Positions 26,427 through 39,143 of a stretch of 64,000 bases of DNA are shown piece by piece; position 1 is the stretch's first letter; each line of letters opens with the position of its first letter. The notes under the pieces were generated by a model. That model had not been told where the DNA came from, ran no database searches, and saw nothing but the letters and a program-made list of their open reading frames with translations. The stretch spans positions 1,116,001 to 1,180,000 of the forward strand of contig NZ_CP118225.1 of NCBI RefSeq assembly GCF_028768465.1, in the 5' to 3' direction. The position numbers and the translations under genes were made by a program. This DNA comes from Rhodopirellula sp. P2 (GTDB lineage Bacteria; Planctomycetota; Planctomycetia; Pirellulales; Pirellulaceae).

Positions 26427-27164
26427 ATGAAAAAGACACTCCATAGACAAGCGTTTTTCGCTCGCTTGGCTCCCGGTCAGGAGATTCTGAAGCTGTTTGA
26501 TTGGATGCCCGACGTGTCGTTCTTCGTCAAAGATCGCGAGGGCAGGTTCATGGCACTGAATCGTCGTGGCTGCGAATACTGTGGGGTGCTGTCCGAGGCG
26601 GAGGCGATCGGGAAGACCGATCACGACTTCTTTCCCAAGACGCGGGCGGACGAGTACCGCGAAGACGATTTGCAGGTGATGGAGTCGAAGGAAGCGATCA
26701 TCAACCGAATCGAAAGTGCACCTGAAGAAGCCGGTTCCCCGCGGTTGGTCACGACCAGCAAGATTCCGCTGAAGGATCGTCGTGGACGAGTGATCGGTGT
26801 GGCTGGTTTTTCGCGACAAGTCGAGCGGATGCAATCGGGCAGCGCAGACTCCTTGGAGAAGGTGATGCAGCACATCCACGCTCACTACCGTGAAGACATT
26901 CCGACCGGGCACTTGGCCGAGATGGCGGGGTTGTCAGCGAGTCATTTTGAGCGGCGGTTTCGATTGGCGTTTGGTGCCTCGCCGCGACAGTATTTGATTC
27001 GCGTCCGAATTGAGAACGCGGCGCGTTGGTTGCGAGAAACGGACGAGCGTGTGACCGCGATCGCCCAGAGTTGCGGCTTCTATGACCACGCTCATTTCAG
27101 TCGCAGCTTTCAACGCATCATGAACATGTCGCCGACGCAGTATCGAAAACGCAAACAGGGCTGA
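26427..27164 (+). CDS. PAS-domain AraC-family transcriptional regulator
   Basis: A 245-residue regulator. An N-terminal PAS domain (about 20-130) shows LFDWMPDVSFFVKDREGRFM, NRRGCEYCGV and GVAGFSRQVE, as in PAS_4-type sensor modules. The C-terminal double helix-turn-helix (about 145-242) has the AraC signature HLAEMAGLSASHFERRFRLAFG and FYDHAHFSRSFQRIMNMSPTQYRK. The PAS domain may sense a small ligand or redox state, but no cofactor residue can be assigned. It is divergent from the DUF1553-DUF1501 unit, suggesting that it controls that unit. Its 3' end is followed within 15 bp by the 211-bp tandem array. Confidence 0.92.
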   Translation: MKKTLHRQAFFARLAPGQEILKLFDWMPDVSFFVKDREGRFMALNRRGCEYCGVLSEAEAIGKTDHDFFPKTRADEYREDDLQVMESKEAIINRIESAPEEAGSPRLVTTSKIPLKDRRGRVIGVAGFSRQVERMQSGSADSLEKVMQHIHAHYREDIPTGHLAEMAGLSASHFERRFRLAFGASPRQYLIRVRIENAARWLRETDERVTAIAQSCGFYDHAHFSRSFQRIMNMSPTQYRKRKQG

Positions 27165-27178
27165 ACGGGTCATTCCAC

Positions 27179-28213
27179 AGAGTAGAACAATTGTCCCCAA
27201 TTGTTCCGTCAGGCGGCGTTCTCTGCCAAGCTGTGCCGAGATTCAAACGAGCGGTCTTGCTGATCTTCCATTGCGTGAAGCGAAGATGCTGAAGTTCCTT
27301 TCATTCGCATTCCGCTTTTCCGCGAAGCGACCCAGCCACGCAAACAGTTGAGGACAACTGTTCTACTCTGGTTGAGTGTCCGAAGTGACAGAGTAGGACA
27401 ATTGTCCCCAATTGTTCCGTCAGGCGGCGTTCTCTGCCAAGCTGTGCCGAGATTCAAACGGGCGGTCTTGCTGATCTTCCATTGCGTGAAGCGTAGATGT
27501 TGAAGTCCCGCCCATTCGCTTCACGCTTTCTTGCGAAGCGACCCAGCCACGCAAACAGTTGAGGACAACTGTTCTACTCTGGTTGAGTGTCCGAAGTGAC
27601 AGAGTAGAACAATTGTCCCCAATTGTTCCGTCAGGCGGCGTTCCCTGCCAAGCTGTGCCGAAATTCAAACGGGCGGTCTTGCTGATCTTCCATTGCGTGA
27701 AGCGTAGATGTTGAAGTCCCGCCCATTCGCTTCACGCTTTCTTGCGAAGCGACCCAGCCACGCAAACAGTTGAGGACAACTGTTCTACTCTGGTTGAGTG
27801 TCCGAAGTGACAGAGTAGAACAATTGTCCCCAATTGTTCCGTCAGGCGGCGTTCCCTGCCAAGCTGTGCCGAAATTCAAACGGGCGGTCTTGCTGATCTT
27901 CCATTGCGTGAAGCGTAGATGTTGAAGTCCCGCCCATTCGCTTCACGCTTTCTTGCGAAGCGACCCAGCCACGCAAACAGTTGAGGACAACTGTTCTACT
28001 CTGGTTGAGTGTCCGAAGTGACAGAGTAGAACAATTGTCCCCAATTGTTCCGTCAGGCGGCGTTCCCTGCCAAGCTGTGCCGAGATTCAAACGAGCGGTC
28101 TTGCTGATCTTCCATCGCGTGAAGCGAAGACGTTGAAGTCCCGCCCATTCGCTTCACGCTTTCTTGCGAAGCAACCCTGGCACGCAAACAGTGGAGGACA
28201 ACGGTTCTACTCT
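27179..28213. repeat. Five-copy 211-bp tandem repeat array with terminal hairpins
   Basis: Units start at 27179, 27390, 27601, 27812 and 28023, exactly 211 bp apart. Each begins AGAGTAGAACAATTGTCCCC and ends with an inverted near-copy finishing GTTCTACTCT, followed by the linker GGTTGAGTGTCCGAAGTGAC. Each end folds into its own 8-9-bp hairpin (AACAATTG/CAATTGTT and AACAGTTG/CAACTGTT), and a central GCGTGAAGCG/CGCTTCACGC pair forms a third in the middle units. Copies 2-4 are nearly identical, while the outer copies are more diverged. The last unit ends inside the hemW stop codon region. The array lies between convergent genes. Open frames of about 82 codons recur in each unit, but they overlap and look like by-products. 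Confidence 0.93.
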
Positions 28214-29385
28214 GGCTCGGACAGCAGAGCGGTTGCGACGGTGTCAGCAAACAAGATGCCGCGGCGGGTGAGCTGAAGGTGGTGATTGTCGTGCGTGACC
28301 AATGCCATGGATTGCAGCTTGGTCAGCGTCTCGGCAAGCGACGTTTCCAGATCGATCGAGGTGCGGTCGTGAATCGTGGAAAGGTCGATCCCGTCAAGTT
28401 GTCGCACACCAAACGCGGCCAGTTCTCGAGCGTACTGTTCCAGCGTGATCGTCTCCGTTTCATCGGTTGCACTTCCGCTTGCAAGCATGCGTTTGAGGTA
28501 CGTCGTTGTGCTGCGATGGTTGACTTCGCGTCGGCCGTCAACGAAGCGAGCGGCACCGGGGCCAACGGCATGCCACCCACGTCCCGCCCAGTAGGCCAGG
28601 TTGTGTCGGCACCTGAATGACTCTCGCGCGAAGCTGCTGATCTCGTACTGCTGCCAACCGTCCGTTGAGAACTGTTGTTGAGCCGCTTCGTACATTTGCA
28701 GTTCCAACGTCTCGTCCGCTTCCGACAGATCACCGCGTGAACGTCGCGACCAGAACGAGGTGCCTTTTTCAAATGTCAGGGCATAGGTGGAGACATGTGA
28801 GATGGAGGACGAAGCTGCTAGGGACAGATCGTTCTGCCAAGTCGCGAGGGATTCGTCGGGAGCACCGAAGATCAGATCAATCGAGACATTGCCAACTTGT
28901 TGGTGAGCGGCTTCGATCGCGGCAAACGCGGTGTCTTGGTCATGGCCTCGTTCCAAGCATTGCAGTTTGTCCGCATCGAACGACTGGATTCCCAGGCTGA
29001 TTCGATTCACACCGATCGCTTGCAAGGCATCCAGGCACTCGGGCGTGATGTCTTCGGGGTTGGCTTCGGCGGTGATTTCGGCATCGTCTGCAATCGGAAA
29101 GGCATCGGCGATCGCGCGGTGAAGGCGTTGCAAACGTGCGGCTGACAATCGCGTTGGCGTGCCACCGCCCAAGAAGATTGTTTGCAGGGGCAATTCATTT
29201 CGATGTGTGTCACTCGGCGAGATGCCCGTGAGTTCTCGTTCGATGGCGTCCAGGTATTGGTCCTGCAACTCATCGCGGCCGGCGATCACGCTGAAGTTGC
29301 AGTAACCACAACGATGTCGGCAGAACGGAACGTGCACATACAGCGACTGAGGTTGAGGCCAGCCGCCTGGGGGAACGCACGTCAT
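28207..29385 (-). CDS. hemW: Radical SAM heme chaperone HemW
   Basis: A 392-residue radical SAM protein. The cluster-binding motif is in VHVPFCRHRCGYCNFSV (CxxxCxxC). Other landmarks are FLGGGTPTRLS, EANPEDITPECLDAL, RISLGIQSFDADKLQ and the C-terminal HNLAYWAGRGWHAVGPGAA, where the HNxxYW segment is typical of HemW. HemW inserts heme into target proteins such as respiratory enzymes and is often misannotated as oxygen-independent coproporphyrinogen oxidase. It is the third gene of the scpA-RNase Z-like-hemW unit, with only 1 nt between the upstream stop and its ATG. The stop codon lies within the final unit of the tandem array. Confidence 0.93.
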   Translation of the reverse strand: MTCVPPGGWPQPQSLYVHVPFCRHRCGYCNFSVIAGRDELQDQYLDAIERELTGISPSDTHRNELPLQTIFLGGGTPTRLSAARLQRLHRAIADAFPIADDAEITAEANPEDITPECLDALQAIGVNRISLGIQSFDADKLQCLERGHDQDTAFAAIEAAHQQVGNVSIDLIFGAPDESLATWQNDLSLAASSSISHVSTYALTFEKGTSFWSRRSRGDLSEADETLELQMYEAAQQQFSTDGWQQYEISSFARESFRCRHNLAYWAGRGWHAVGPGAARFVDGRREVNHRSTTTYLKRMLASGSATDETETITLEQYARELAAFGVRQLDGIDLSTIHDRTSIDLETSLAETLTKLQSMALVTHDNHHLQLTRRGILFADTVATALLSEPE

Positions 29386-29386
29386 G

Positions 29387-30229
29387 TCAAATCCAAAGTT
29401 TCAGCCGGTCGTCCAACATGCCCGGCAAGGCTTTTTTGACAAAGCGTCGGATTTGGACATCGGTGTAACGCGTGCTGGCGTGAGACCCGATGATCAATTC
29501 GTTTTTGAAGTGGTCCGCTCGTTCGCGGTAGTCGTCCACGTGCATGTGACCGTGCTTGTGGATCTTGGATCGCCGATGTTCGGGCGCAGCAAACGTGAGT
29601 TCGCTGATCAAGATTTTGGACTCGTAGAACTCGGGGTTGTTGTCCAGACCCTTCGGTGAGGTGTCGCCCGTGTAAGCGAACACGGGCACACGTTGCTCGG
29701 TTGTGATCTCGGTGCCGGCGATCTTCAAGTCACGAATCTTTTCGCCTGGTAGGTCCAAGTACTCTGGCTTGAGTTTGTGTCGTCGTTGGTAGACGACGAA
29801 CCCCAGTGCATCGATTGTGTGATGCACGTTCATGGAACGGATGACGTATTCGCGTCCGATGTTGGTTTCATCTCCGTCGAGTAGTCCGACCAATTCACAG
29901 GGCATGGCACCGCGATCGAGGCTGCGGAAGGTTTGCAACATCTTCCACGCCATGTCGACCGCTGAGTCGGGGAGGTAGATGACCGGCGGATCCATCTTCA
30001 TCATCCGTCGCCGGGAAACGTATGCGGGGAGGGCCGCAATGTGATCCAGGTGCGCGTGCGAGATGAACATCGTCGGCGTGCCCATGAAGTCCCAGGGCTG
30101 GACCCCGACATCGAAGAGCAGCTTGAGTTCATTGACACGCCAGCAGGTTTGCACCGCGGCGCGGGAATAGCCCTCGATCGTCAAGCCATCGTGGACATGC
30201 GAGAGAATTGGAATGTTATCGACCATCAA
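29387..30229 (-). CDS. MBL-fold hydrolase, ribonuclease Z-like
   Basis: A 280-residue metallo-beta-lactamase-fold protein. The zinc-binding signature is FISHAHLDHIAALPAYV (HxHxDH), with later ligand positions in FAYTGDTSPKG and the motif GHMHVDDYRERADH. The short length and the TGDT segment resemble tRNase Z/ElaC-like proteins, but the exosite arm used for tRNA is not evident, so tRNA 3' processing is only one possibility. Its start overlaps the scpA stop and its own stop is 1 nt from hemW, so all three are almost certainly co-transcribed. ATG codons at 30229 and 30226 are adjacent alternatives. Confidence 0.85.
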   Translation of the reverse strand: MMVDNIPILSHVHDGLTIEGYSRAAVQTCWRVNELKLLFDVGVQPWDFMGTPTMFISHAHLDHIAALPAYVSRRRMMKMDPPVIYLPDSAVDMAWKMLQTFRSLDRGAMPCELVGLLDGDETNIGREYVIRSMNVHHTIDALGFVVYQRRHKLKPEYLDLPGEKIRDLKIAGTEITTEQRVPVFAYTGDTSPKGLDNNPEFYESKILISELTFAAPEHRRSKIHKHGHMHVDDYRERADHFKNELIIGSHASTRYTDVQIRRFVKKALPGMLDDRLKLWI

Positions 30230-31029
30230 CGCATCCGGATCGGCATGTTGCTGTTGTCGATCGAGTCGGTGCCGTAGTTGTCGACTTCGTTGACGTTCAA
30301 ATTATCCGAGTAGCGGTCGGTTCGCACGACTTCGATTTCACCGAGATCGTTTTGGTCGACTGCGGCACCGTGGTGTCGAGTCAGTTCCAGCATGGCCAGA
30401 AACCAACCGATGTAGGCTGATTTGTGTTGCCCGGCGGGCACCAAATCGACCAGCGGAACGCGGGATTGGGCCGCCAGTTCTTTGTGGATCTTTTGCATAT
30501 AAACGTGAATGGGGGTGTCGTCGTAGACGACCTCGGTGGGCGGTGGGCCGGCGGATTCACGCATGATCCGCCCAAAGGCACTGACCAAGTCCCAGATTTC
30601 GAGTTCGACGATGGGTTGATCGGCGGGATCGTTTCGGCGGTTTGGCAGGTCGTCGGCGACGCGTTCGAATCGGGTCTGCCAGCGAGCGGACATTTCGTCC
30701 AGGACCGCAGCCGCGTCGCGAATTTCTTTGTACTGCAGCAGGCGTTCGACCAGTGCTTCGTGGGTGTCCTCGACCGCCTCTTCTGCGGTTTCGTCCTCAA
30801 TTTTGGGCAGGACCGCCTGGCTTTTCATTTCCACCAAGGTGGCGGCCAGTTCCAGGAAATCGCCCACTTCGCCCAAATTGAGCTCCTGCAGCACGTCCAG
30901 GTGCGCGATGTATTGGTCGACCACTTTGGCCAGCGACATCTCCGTCAGCGACAATTCTTGGCGGCGAACCAAGTACAGCAGCAGATCGATTGGCCCTCGA
31001 TAGACCGGCAAATCGATGCGAAAGCTCAT
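30226..31029 (-). CDS. scpA: Segregation and condensation protein A
   Basis: ScpA is the kleisin subunit that bridges SMC heads in the bacterial condensin. The 267-residue protein has the conserved N-terminus FRIDLPVYRGPIDLLLYLVRRQELSLTEMSLAKVVDQYIAHL, the helical LGEVGDFLELAATLVEMKSQAVLP, and a C-terminal winged-helix region. In the middle an acidic linker (EDETAEEAVEDTHEA) precedes YKEIRDAAAVLDEM. No scpB is next to it. It is the first gene of the three-gene unit with the RNase Z-like gene and hemW. Confidence 0.93.
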   Translation of the reverse strand: MSFRIDLPVYRGPIDLLLYLVRRQELSLTEMSLAKVVDQYIAHLDVLQELNLGEVGDFLELAATLVEMKSQAVLPKIEDETAEEAVEDTHEALVERLLQYKEIRDAAAVLDEMSARWQTRFERVADDLPNRRNDPADQPIVELEIWDLVSAFGRIMRESAGPPPTEVVYDDTPIHVYMQKIHKELAAQSRVPLVDLVPAGQHKSAYIGWFLAMLELTRHHGAAVDQNDLGEIEVVRTDRYSDNLNVNEVDNYGTDSIDNSNMPIRMR

Positions 31030-31289
31030 GCGGCGGGTCGCTCAGGGGGCAAAAAGGGCTGAAAGTGGGTGAAGCAGGGACAAAAACGGGAGTCGCCGGT
31101 TCGAGCGGCGGCTGGTTTGGGTGGAATCTTGGCTCGCGACGACGCGTCCGCGAACATTTGATGGCTGGAAGGGGTCTGTCCCGGCTGATCAAGCAGCGAG
31201 TTTGCTGCGTTTGGCTCGCAGCCCTTGGCAGCGTCAACCTCCAAAATTATCATGCGTCGCTCTTGATCGCGACCCTTCCCTTGTATTTG

Positions 31290-31321
31290 TCGCGTCTTCG
31301 ACGCGATTGGCGATCTTTTTT
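31290..31321 (+). terminator. Possible attenuator-like hairpin in the ilvN leader
   Basis: TCGCGTC (31290-31296) pairs with GACGCGA (31300-31306) around TTC, and after nine further bases comes a run of six T. It lies about 31 nt before the ilvN ATG. The gap between stem and T-run is longer than in ordinary intrinsic terminators, and the only short open frame upstream (ATG 31251, four codons) has no branched-chain codons, so classical attenuation is not supported. Confidence 0.25.
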
Positions 31322-31351
31322 GCTCTCACATGGCGACTCACAGGCATTTCC

Positions 31352-31891
31352 ATGGCCAGTCCCAACCAACGTCATTTGCTCTCGGCGCTCGTTCAAAACG
31401 TGCCCGGAGTGCTTGCACACATTTCCGGAATGCTCGCTTCCCGCGGCTACAACATTGATTCGTTGGCTGTCGGCGAAACCGAAGACACGACGCTTTCGCG
31501 AATGACGTTTGTCGTGGTCGGCGACGACCAAGTTCTCGATCAAGTCCGCAAACAACTCGAGAAAATCGTCACGGTCGTGCGAGTTCTCGACATCAGTTCC
31601 AATGATTATGTGGAACGCGACCTCTTGCTGGTCAAGGTCACCGCTCCTGCGGGAGGCATCCGCAGCGAAATTCGCGAATTGGTCGATATCTTCCGCGGAC
31701 AAATCGTCGATGTCGGCGAAGGGGAAGTGATGATCGAAATCAGCGGCCGAGCCAACAAGGTCCAGGCTTTCATCGAACGAATCAATCGCTACGGCATCGT
31801 CGAATTGGTCCGCACGGGCCGCATCGCGATGGTTCGCAGTGGTTCGCAAGTCACTTCGAGTGAGTCCGCTGCAGAAACCGTCCAAGCCTAA
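31352..31891 (+). CDS. ilvN: Acetolactate synthase small (regulatory) subunit
   Basis: The regulatory subunit of acetohydroxyacid synthase, first step of branched-chain amino acid synthesis, conferring valine feedback. The 179 residues comprise an N-terminal ACT domain (LLSALVQNVPGVLAHISGML, ASRGYNIDSLAVG, TLSRMTFVV) and a C-terminal domain with RELVDIFRGQIVDVGEG and EISGRANKVQAFIE. ATG 31352 matches the family's length and start; the frame remains open upstream to 31121 without similarity. The large subunit ilvB is not adjacent. ilvC follows 60 bp downstream in the same direction. Confidence 0.95.
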   Translation: MASPNQRHLLSALVQNVPGVLAHISGMLASRGYNIDSLAVGETEDTTLSRMTFVVVGDDQVLDQVRKQLEKIVTVVRVLDISSNDYVERDLLLVKVTAPAGGIRSEIRELVDIFRGQIVDVGEGEVMIEISGRANKVQAFIERINRYGIVELVRTGRIAMVRSGSQVTSSESAAETVQA

Positions 31892-31951
31892 CCCCGATTC
31901 TGTTCCGATCCCTTCCAACTCATCTTTCCCCACACACCTGAGTGACTTCTG

Positions 31952-32956
<1,005 letters not shown>

Positions 32957-32996
32957 TCCGGTGGGCGGCCCCGCTGAAGATCCAGGCCGCATACCA

Positions 32997-33590
32997 ATGG
33001 TCACCGGTTCGGTCAAAGACTGGACGCAATCGCAAATCGATTGCGTCCGCCGGTGGCACGATGAACCCATGGCCAACCCGCACTCGGGTTGGCTGGGATG
33101 GGTGTGCCAGCAACACGCTTTCAATTTTAAGTTGTGGCACGAAGAAGACGTCGCACGCAATCCAAACGTGACCGACGCTCGCATCGCCGAAGTCAAACGC
33201 TCCATCGATCGGCTGAATCAACAGCGAAACGATTGGATCGAAAAACTGGACGATGCGATCACGGAATCCATTCAGCAATCAGGCGTTGCGATTCCCGAAG
33301 ACGCTCCGATCAACACCGAGACACCTGGCAGTGCGATCGATCGGCTGTCGATCATGTCGCTGCGTCTGTTTCACTACGCCGAGCAGTTGCAGCGGCAAGA
33401 CGTGGGGGCGGAACATCGCGCCAAGGTGGAGGCGAGGTGGTTGCTTTGCCAGGTCCAGCACGCGGACCTTTCGGGATCGCTGCAAACGCTGATCGATGAC
33501 ATCTTCGCCGGCCGCAAACGCCACAAGACGTACCGGCAAATGAAGATGTACAACGACCCCAGTCTCAACCCCGAGATGTCGGGCTCGTAG
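32997..33590 (+). CDS. DUF4254 domain-containing protein
   Basis: A protein of 197 residues from ATG 32997, or 209 from the GTG at 32961 that follows ilvC by 4 bp. The sequence WLGWVCQQHAFNFKLWHEEDVAR and RIAEVKRSIDRLNQQRNDWIEKLDDAI match what I recall of the helical DUF4254 family, often near cell-envelope genes in Bacteroidetes and planctomycetes. The His and Glu in HAFNFKLWHEED look conserved, but no activity is known. The tight spacing suggests co-transcription with ilvC, although a functional link with amino acid synthesis is not obvious. Confidence 0.72.
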   Translation: MVTGSVKDWTQSQIDCVRRWHDEPMANPHSGWLGWVCQQHAFNFKLWHEEDVARNPNVTDARIAEVKRSIDRLNQQRNDWIEKLDDAITESIQQSGVAIPEDAPINTETPGSAIDRLSIMSLRLFHYAEQLQRQDVGAEHRAKVEARWLLCQVQHADLSGSLQTLIDDIFAGRKRHKTYRQMKMYNDPSLNPEMSGS

Positions 33591-34039
33591 GCCAGGTCTC
33601 CGTAGCCGGATTCGCCAAGAATTCGGATGGGCATGGGCGAGCCGTGTCGGCGCGCAACCGGCAATACGGCGGTCTCCGCCGTGAGCTTCCCTCGGCAATG
33701 GCATCTGGCAACGGATCCGTCACGCTCCGAATTCTTGGCGAATCCGGCTACATCTTTGTGTCAGGTTCGGCCTGACGATGGTGATTGGTCGGTCAGTTGC
33801 GATCTTGCGGGGGCGGGCTGGACGCCTCGCTTTGTTCCAAAGCGTCGGCTGGTTGCCGGGTAAGACCTGGCCTACGTCGCTTGGCAACTGGATTTGCCAG
33901 GAAGTCAGTGTGGTCCCTCGCTCACGCATTCGGGTTGTGAAGTTGGTGGCAGCAGGGTTCGCCAGAATTCCGATGCACGAATTGGGGGGCGTTCCGAATT
34001 CTTGGCGAGTCCGGCTACATCTTTAATCCGGCTGGATCT
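33591..34039. repeat. Cluster of REP-like dispersed repeats
   Basis: A 449-bp gap after the DUF4254 gene, built mostly of repeats. The 26-bp GTAGCCGGATTCGCC... motif occurs at 33602-33627, inverted at 33726-33751 and 33993-34018, with a degraded copy near 33956. A second type containing CTCGCTTTGTTCCAAAGC (33827 on) leads into a GGTAAGACCTGGCCTACG segment and recurs at 40686. A third, TGTGGTCCCTCGCTCACGC, is at 33909. No gene was found in it. Confidence 0.8.
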
Positions 34040-34876
34040 TTATGCGTCCAGTCCATACGCCTTGATCGCGTTGCCGGCGAAGAAGGCGGCTTGTTCGTCT
34101 TGGCTCAATTCCGCAGCGAGTTCACGAACGGTGTCCAGCCATTGCTGGTGTCCGGTTCGGAGCAAACACACGGGCCAGTCACTGCCAAACATCAGACGCT
34201 GTGGCCCGAACGCTTCCAAAGCCACGTCCCAGTACGGGCGAATGGTTTCGATGTCCCAGTCCGCGTCACGAACTTCGGTGGCGACGCCGGAGAATTTGCA
34301 GGTCAGATGTTCGCGGCGAGCGAGTTCTTTGAAATGCGGTTCCCACTGGGGATCCATCTTGCCAGCCGAAATGCTGGGCTTGGCAATGTGATCGACCACC
34401 ATTGGCAGATTGGAGTGCCGGTCCGCGAAATCGATCGCGGCGGGAAGTTGCTTGGCGAAGATCAGGATGTCATAGACCAGGTTGTGTTGGCCGAGCAGCG
34501 AGACGCCCCGGTTGAACGCTTCGCCATCGAGAAAGCGATCGTCAGGTTCGTCTTGGACAACGTGTCGCATCCCAACCAGCTTGGATCGTCCTGAGACGGA
34601 TTCCAGCTGAGATTCGACGTCGGAGTCGGCCAAGCCGATCCAGCCCACCACGCCGCGAATCAGTGGCTCCTCGGAGGCGATCTTCAGCAGGTCCTCGGTT
34701 TCTTGCCTGGATTGGCGAGCTTGGACGCTGACAAAGCCATCGACACCGCTTTGGGCAGCAACCTTGCGAAGTTCAGCGGCGAGGAAGTCCTGTCGCAGGA
34801 CGCTCATGCTGTCACTGATCCAACCGTATTCTTCTGGATCGTAGGCCCAAAGGTGGTGGTGCGAGTCAATCAACAT
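34040..34876 (-). CDS. Amidohydrolase family protein, L-fuconolactonase-like
   Basis: A 278-residue metal-dependent hydrolase of the COG3618 type, a TIM barrel. Metal-binding and catalytic landmarks are MLIDSHHHLWAYD (HxH on strand 1), MVVDHIAKPSI, CKFSGV and LMFGSDWPVCLL. Characterised relatives hydrolyse lactones such as L-fucono- or L-rhamnono-lactone, or 2-pyrone-4,6-dicarboxylate; the exact substrate is open. ATG 34876 directly precedes the HxH strand, and the longer frame adds 23 residues with no homology. A 16-bp perfect palindrome lies 6 bp upstream. It is divergent from metH. Confidence 0.86.
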   Translation of the reverse strand: MLIDSHHHLWAYDPEEYGWISDSMSVLRQDFLAAELRKVAAQSGVDGFVSVQARQSRQETEDLLKIASEEPLIRGVVGWIGLADSDVESQLESVSGRSKLVGMRHVVQDEPDDRFLDGEAFNRGVSLLGQHNLVYDILIFAKQLPAAIDFADRHSNLPMVVDHIAKPSISAGKMDPQWEPHFKELARREHLTCKFSGVATEVRDADWDIETIRPYWDVALEAFGPQRLMFGSDWPVCLLRTGHQQWLDTVRELAAELSQDEQAAFFAGNAIKAYGLDA

Positions 34877-34882
34877 ACTGGT

Positions 34883-34898
34883 TTTCTCTATAGAGAAA
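34883..34898. promoter_or_regulatory. 16-bp perfect palindrome, possible operator
   Basis: TTTCTCTATAGAGAAA is its own reverse complement and sits at positions -7 to -22 from the ATG of the fuconolactonase-like gene, in the ribosome-binding or operator position. It is AT-rich in an otherwise GC-rich context. A repressor site is the simplest reading; no neighbouring regulator gene was identified. Confidence 0.5.
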
Positions 34899-35160
34899 TG
34901 TCGTGTGGGGAAGGGTTGGGGCACGGTGGAGCCCGGGCCAGCCACATCCTAGCCCGGAACGCCGGCAAGGGAACCTGAAGGCTGATTGGCGTGTCTTCCG
35001 ACCCAATCGTCACCGCTTCCCGAAAAAACGGAGTGCATTCAGCGTTCGGGTTGCTCGTTTGTTGGCCGGCGGCGAAGATATCGGTTCAAAGGTGCCGGAA
35101 AAGTTCGTCTTTTCGCAACCCTTTTTGATTCACATCTCTCCGCCTGCTTTTGGGTCATCC

Positions 35161-38865
<3,705 letters not shown>

Positions 38866-38985
38866 TCACCGATGGATGTGGTTGGTCGTGCCGTTTTGCT
38901 GAACCCTCCCCTCGCTCGACCCTCCCGGGGGACGTCGATTTTATCACTGACGTCTTCGAGGCGTCCTTCGCCCAGGACCTGAACC

Positions 38986-39044
38986 GTAGTGGACGAGGCG
39001 ACGAGGCCTTCCCCACGCAAGGGACTTGTTGCCTCGTCCACTAC
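38986..39044 (+). terminator. 14-bp stem inverted repeat downstream of metH
   Basis: GTAGTGGACGAGGC (38986-38999) pairs perfectly with GCCTCGTCCACTAC (39031-39044). The 31-nt loop has further pairing potential. There is no T-run, so this may be a REP-type palindrome as much as a terminator. A related GGACGAGGTGACGAG segment occurs at 57950. Confidence 0.45.
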
Positions 39045-39120
39045 CAAATGCTGCCCTTCATCAATCGACATCCCCTGCCTGCTGAGACAGAATCGGGAGG
39101 CGGAGCCTCCAAGACAGTGT

Positions 39121-39143
39121 GTTCCCAGGCAGAGCCTGGGAAC
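39121..39143. repeat. 10-bp-stem REP-like hairpin
   Basis: GTTCCCAGGC (39121-39130) and GCCTGGGAAC (39134-39143) form a perfect hairpin with a 3-nt loop. This motif resembles palindromes I recall as common in planctomycete intergenic DNA. Confidence 0.65.

Noticed and set aside
26085..26912. 276-codon upstream extension of the DUF1553 frame
   Set aside because: It runs antisense through the AraC regulator and precedes a clean signal peptide at 26084. GC-rich antisense frames stay open by chance here.
27179..28213. CRISPR array or integron attC array
   Set aside because: The period is 211 bp with near-identical whole units, so there are no unique spacers. No cas genes or integrase are nearby, and core attC motifs were not found.
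27209..28250. Series of about 82-codon open frames repeated in the 211-bp array (minus strand)
   Set aside because: Each frame starts in one unit and ends in the next, they overlap by 38 bp, and they lack any domain. The preserved feature is hairpin pairing, not protein sequence, so they are by-products of the repeat.
34877..35160. Cobalamin or SAM riboswitch upstream of metH
   Set aside because: Looked for because MetH genes often carry one. No conserved B12-box or SAM core pattern was seen in the 284-bp gap.
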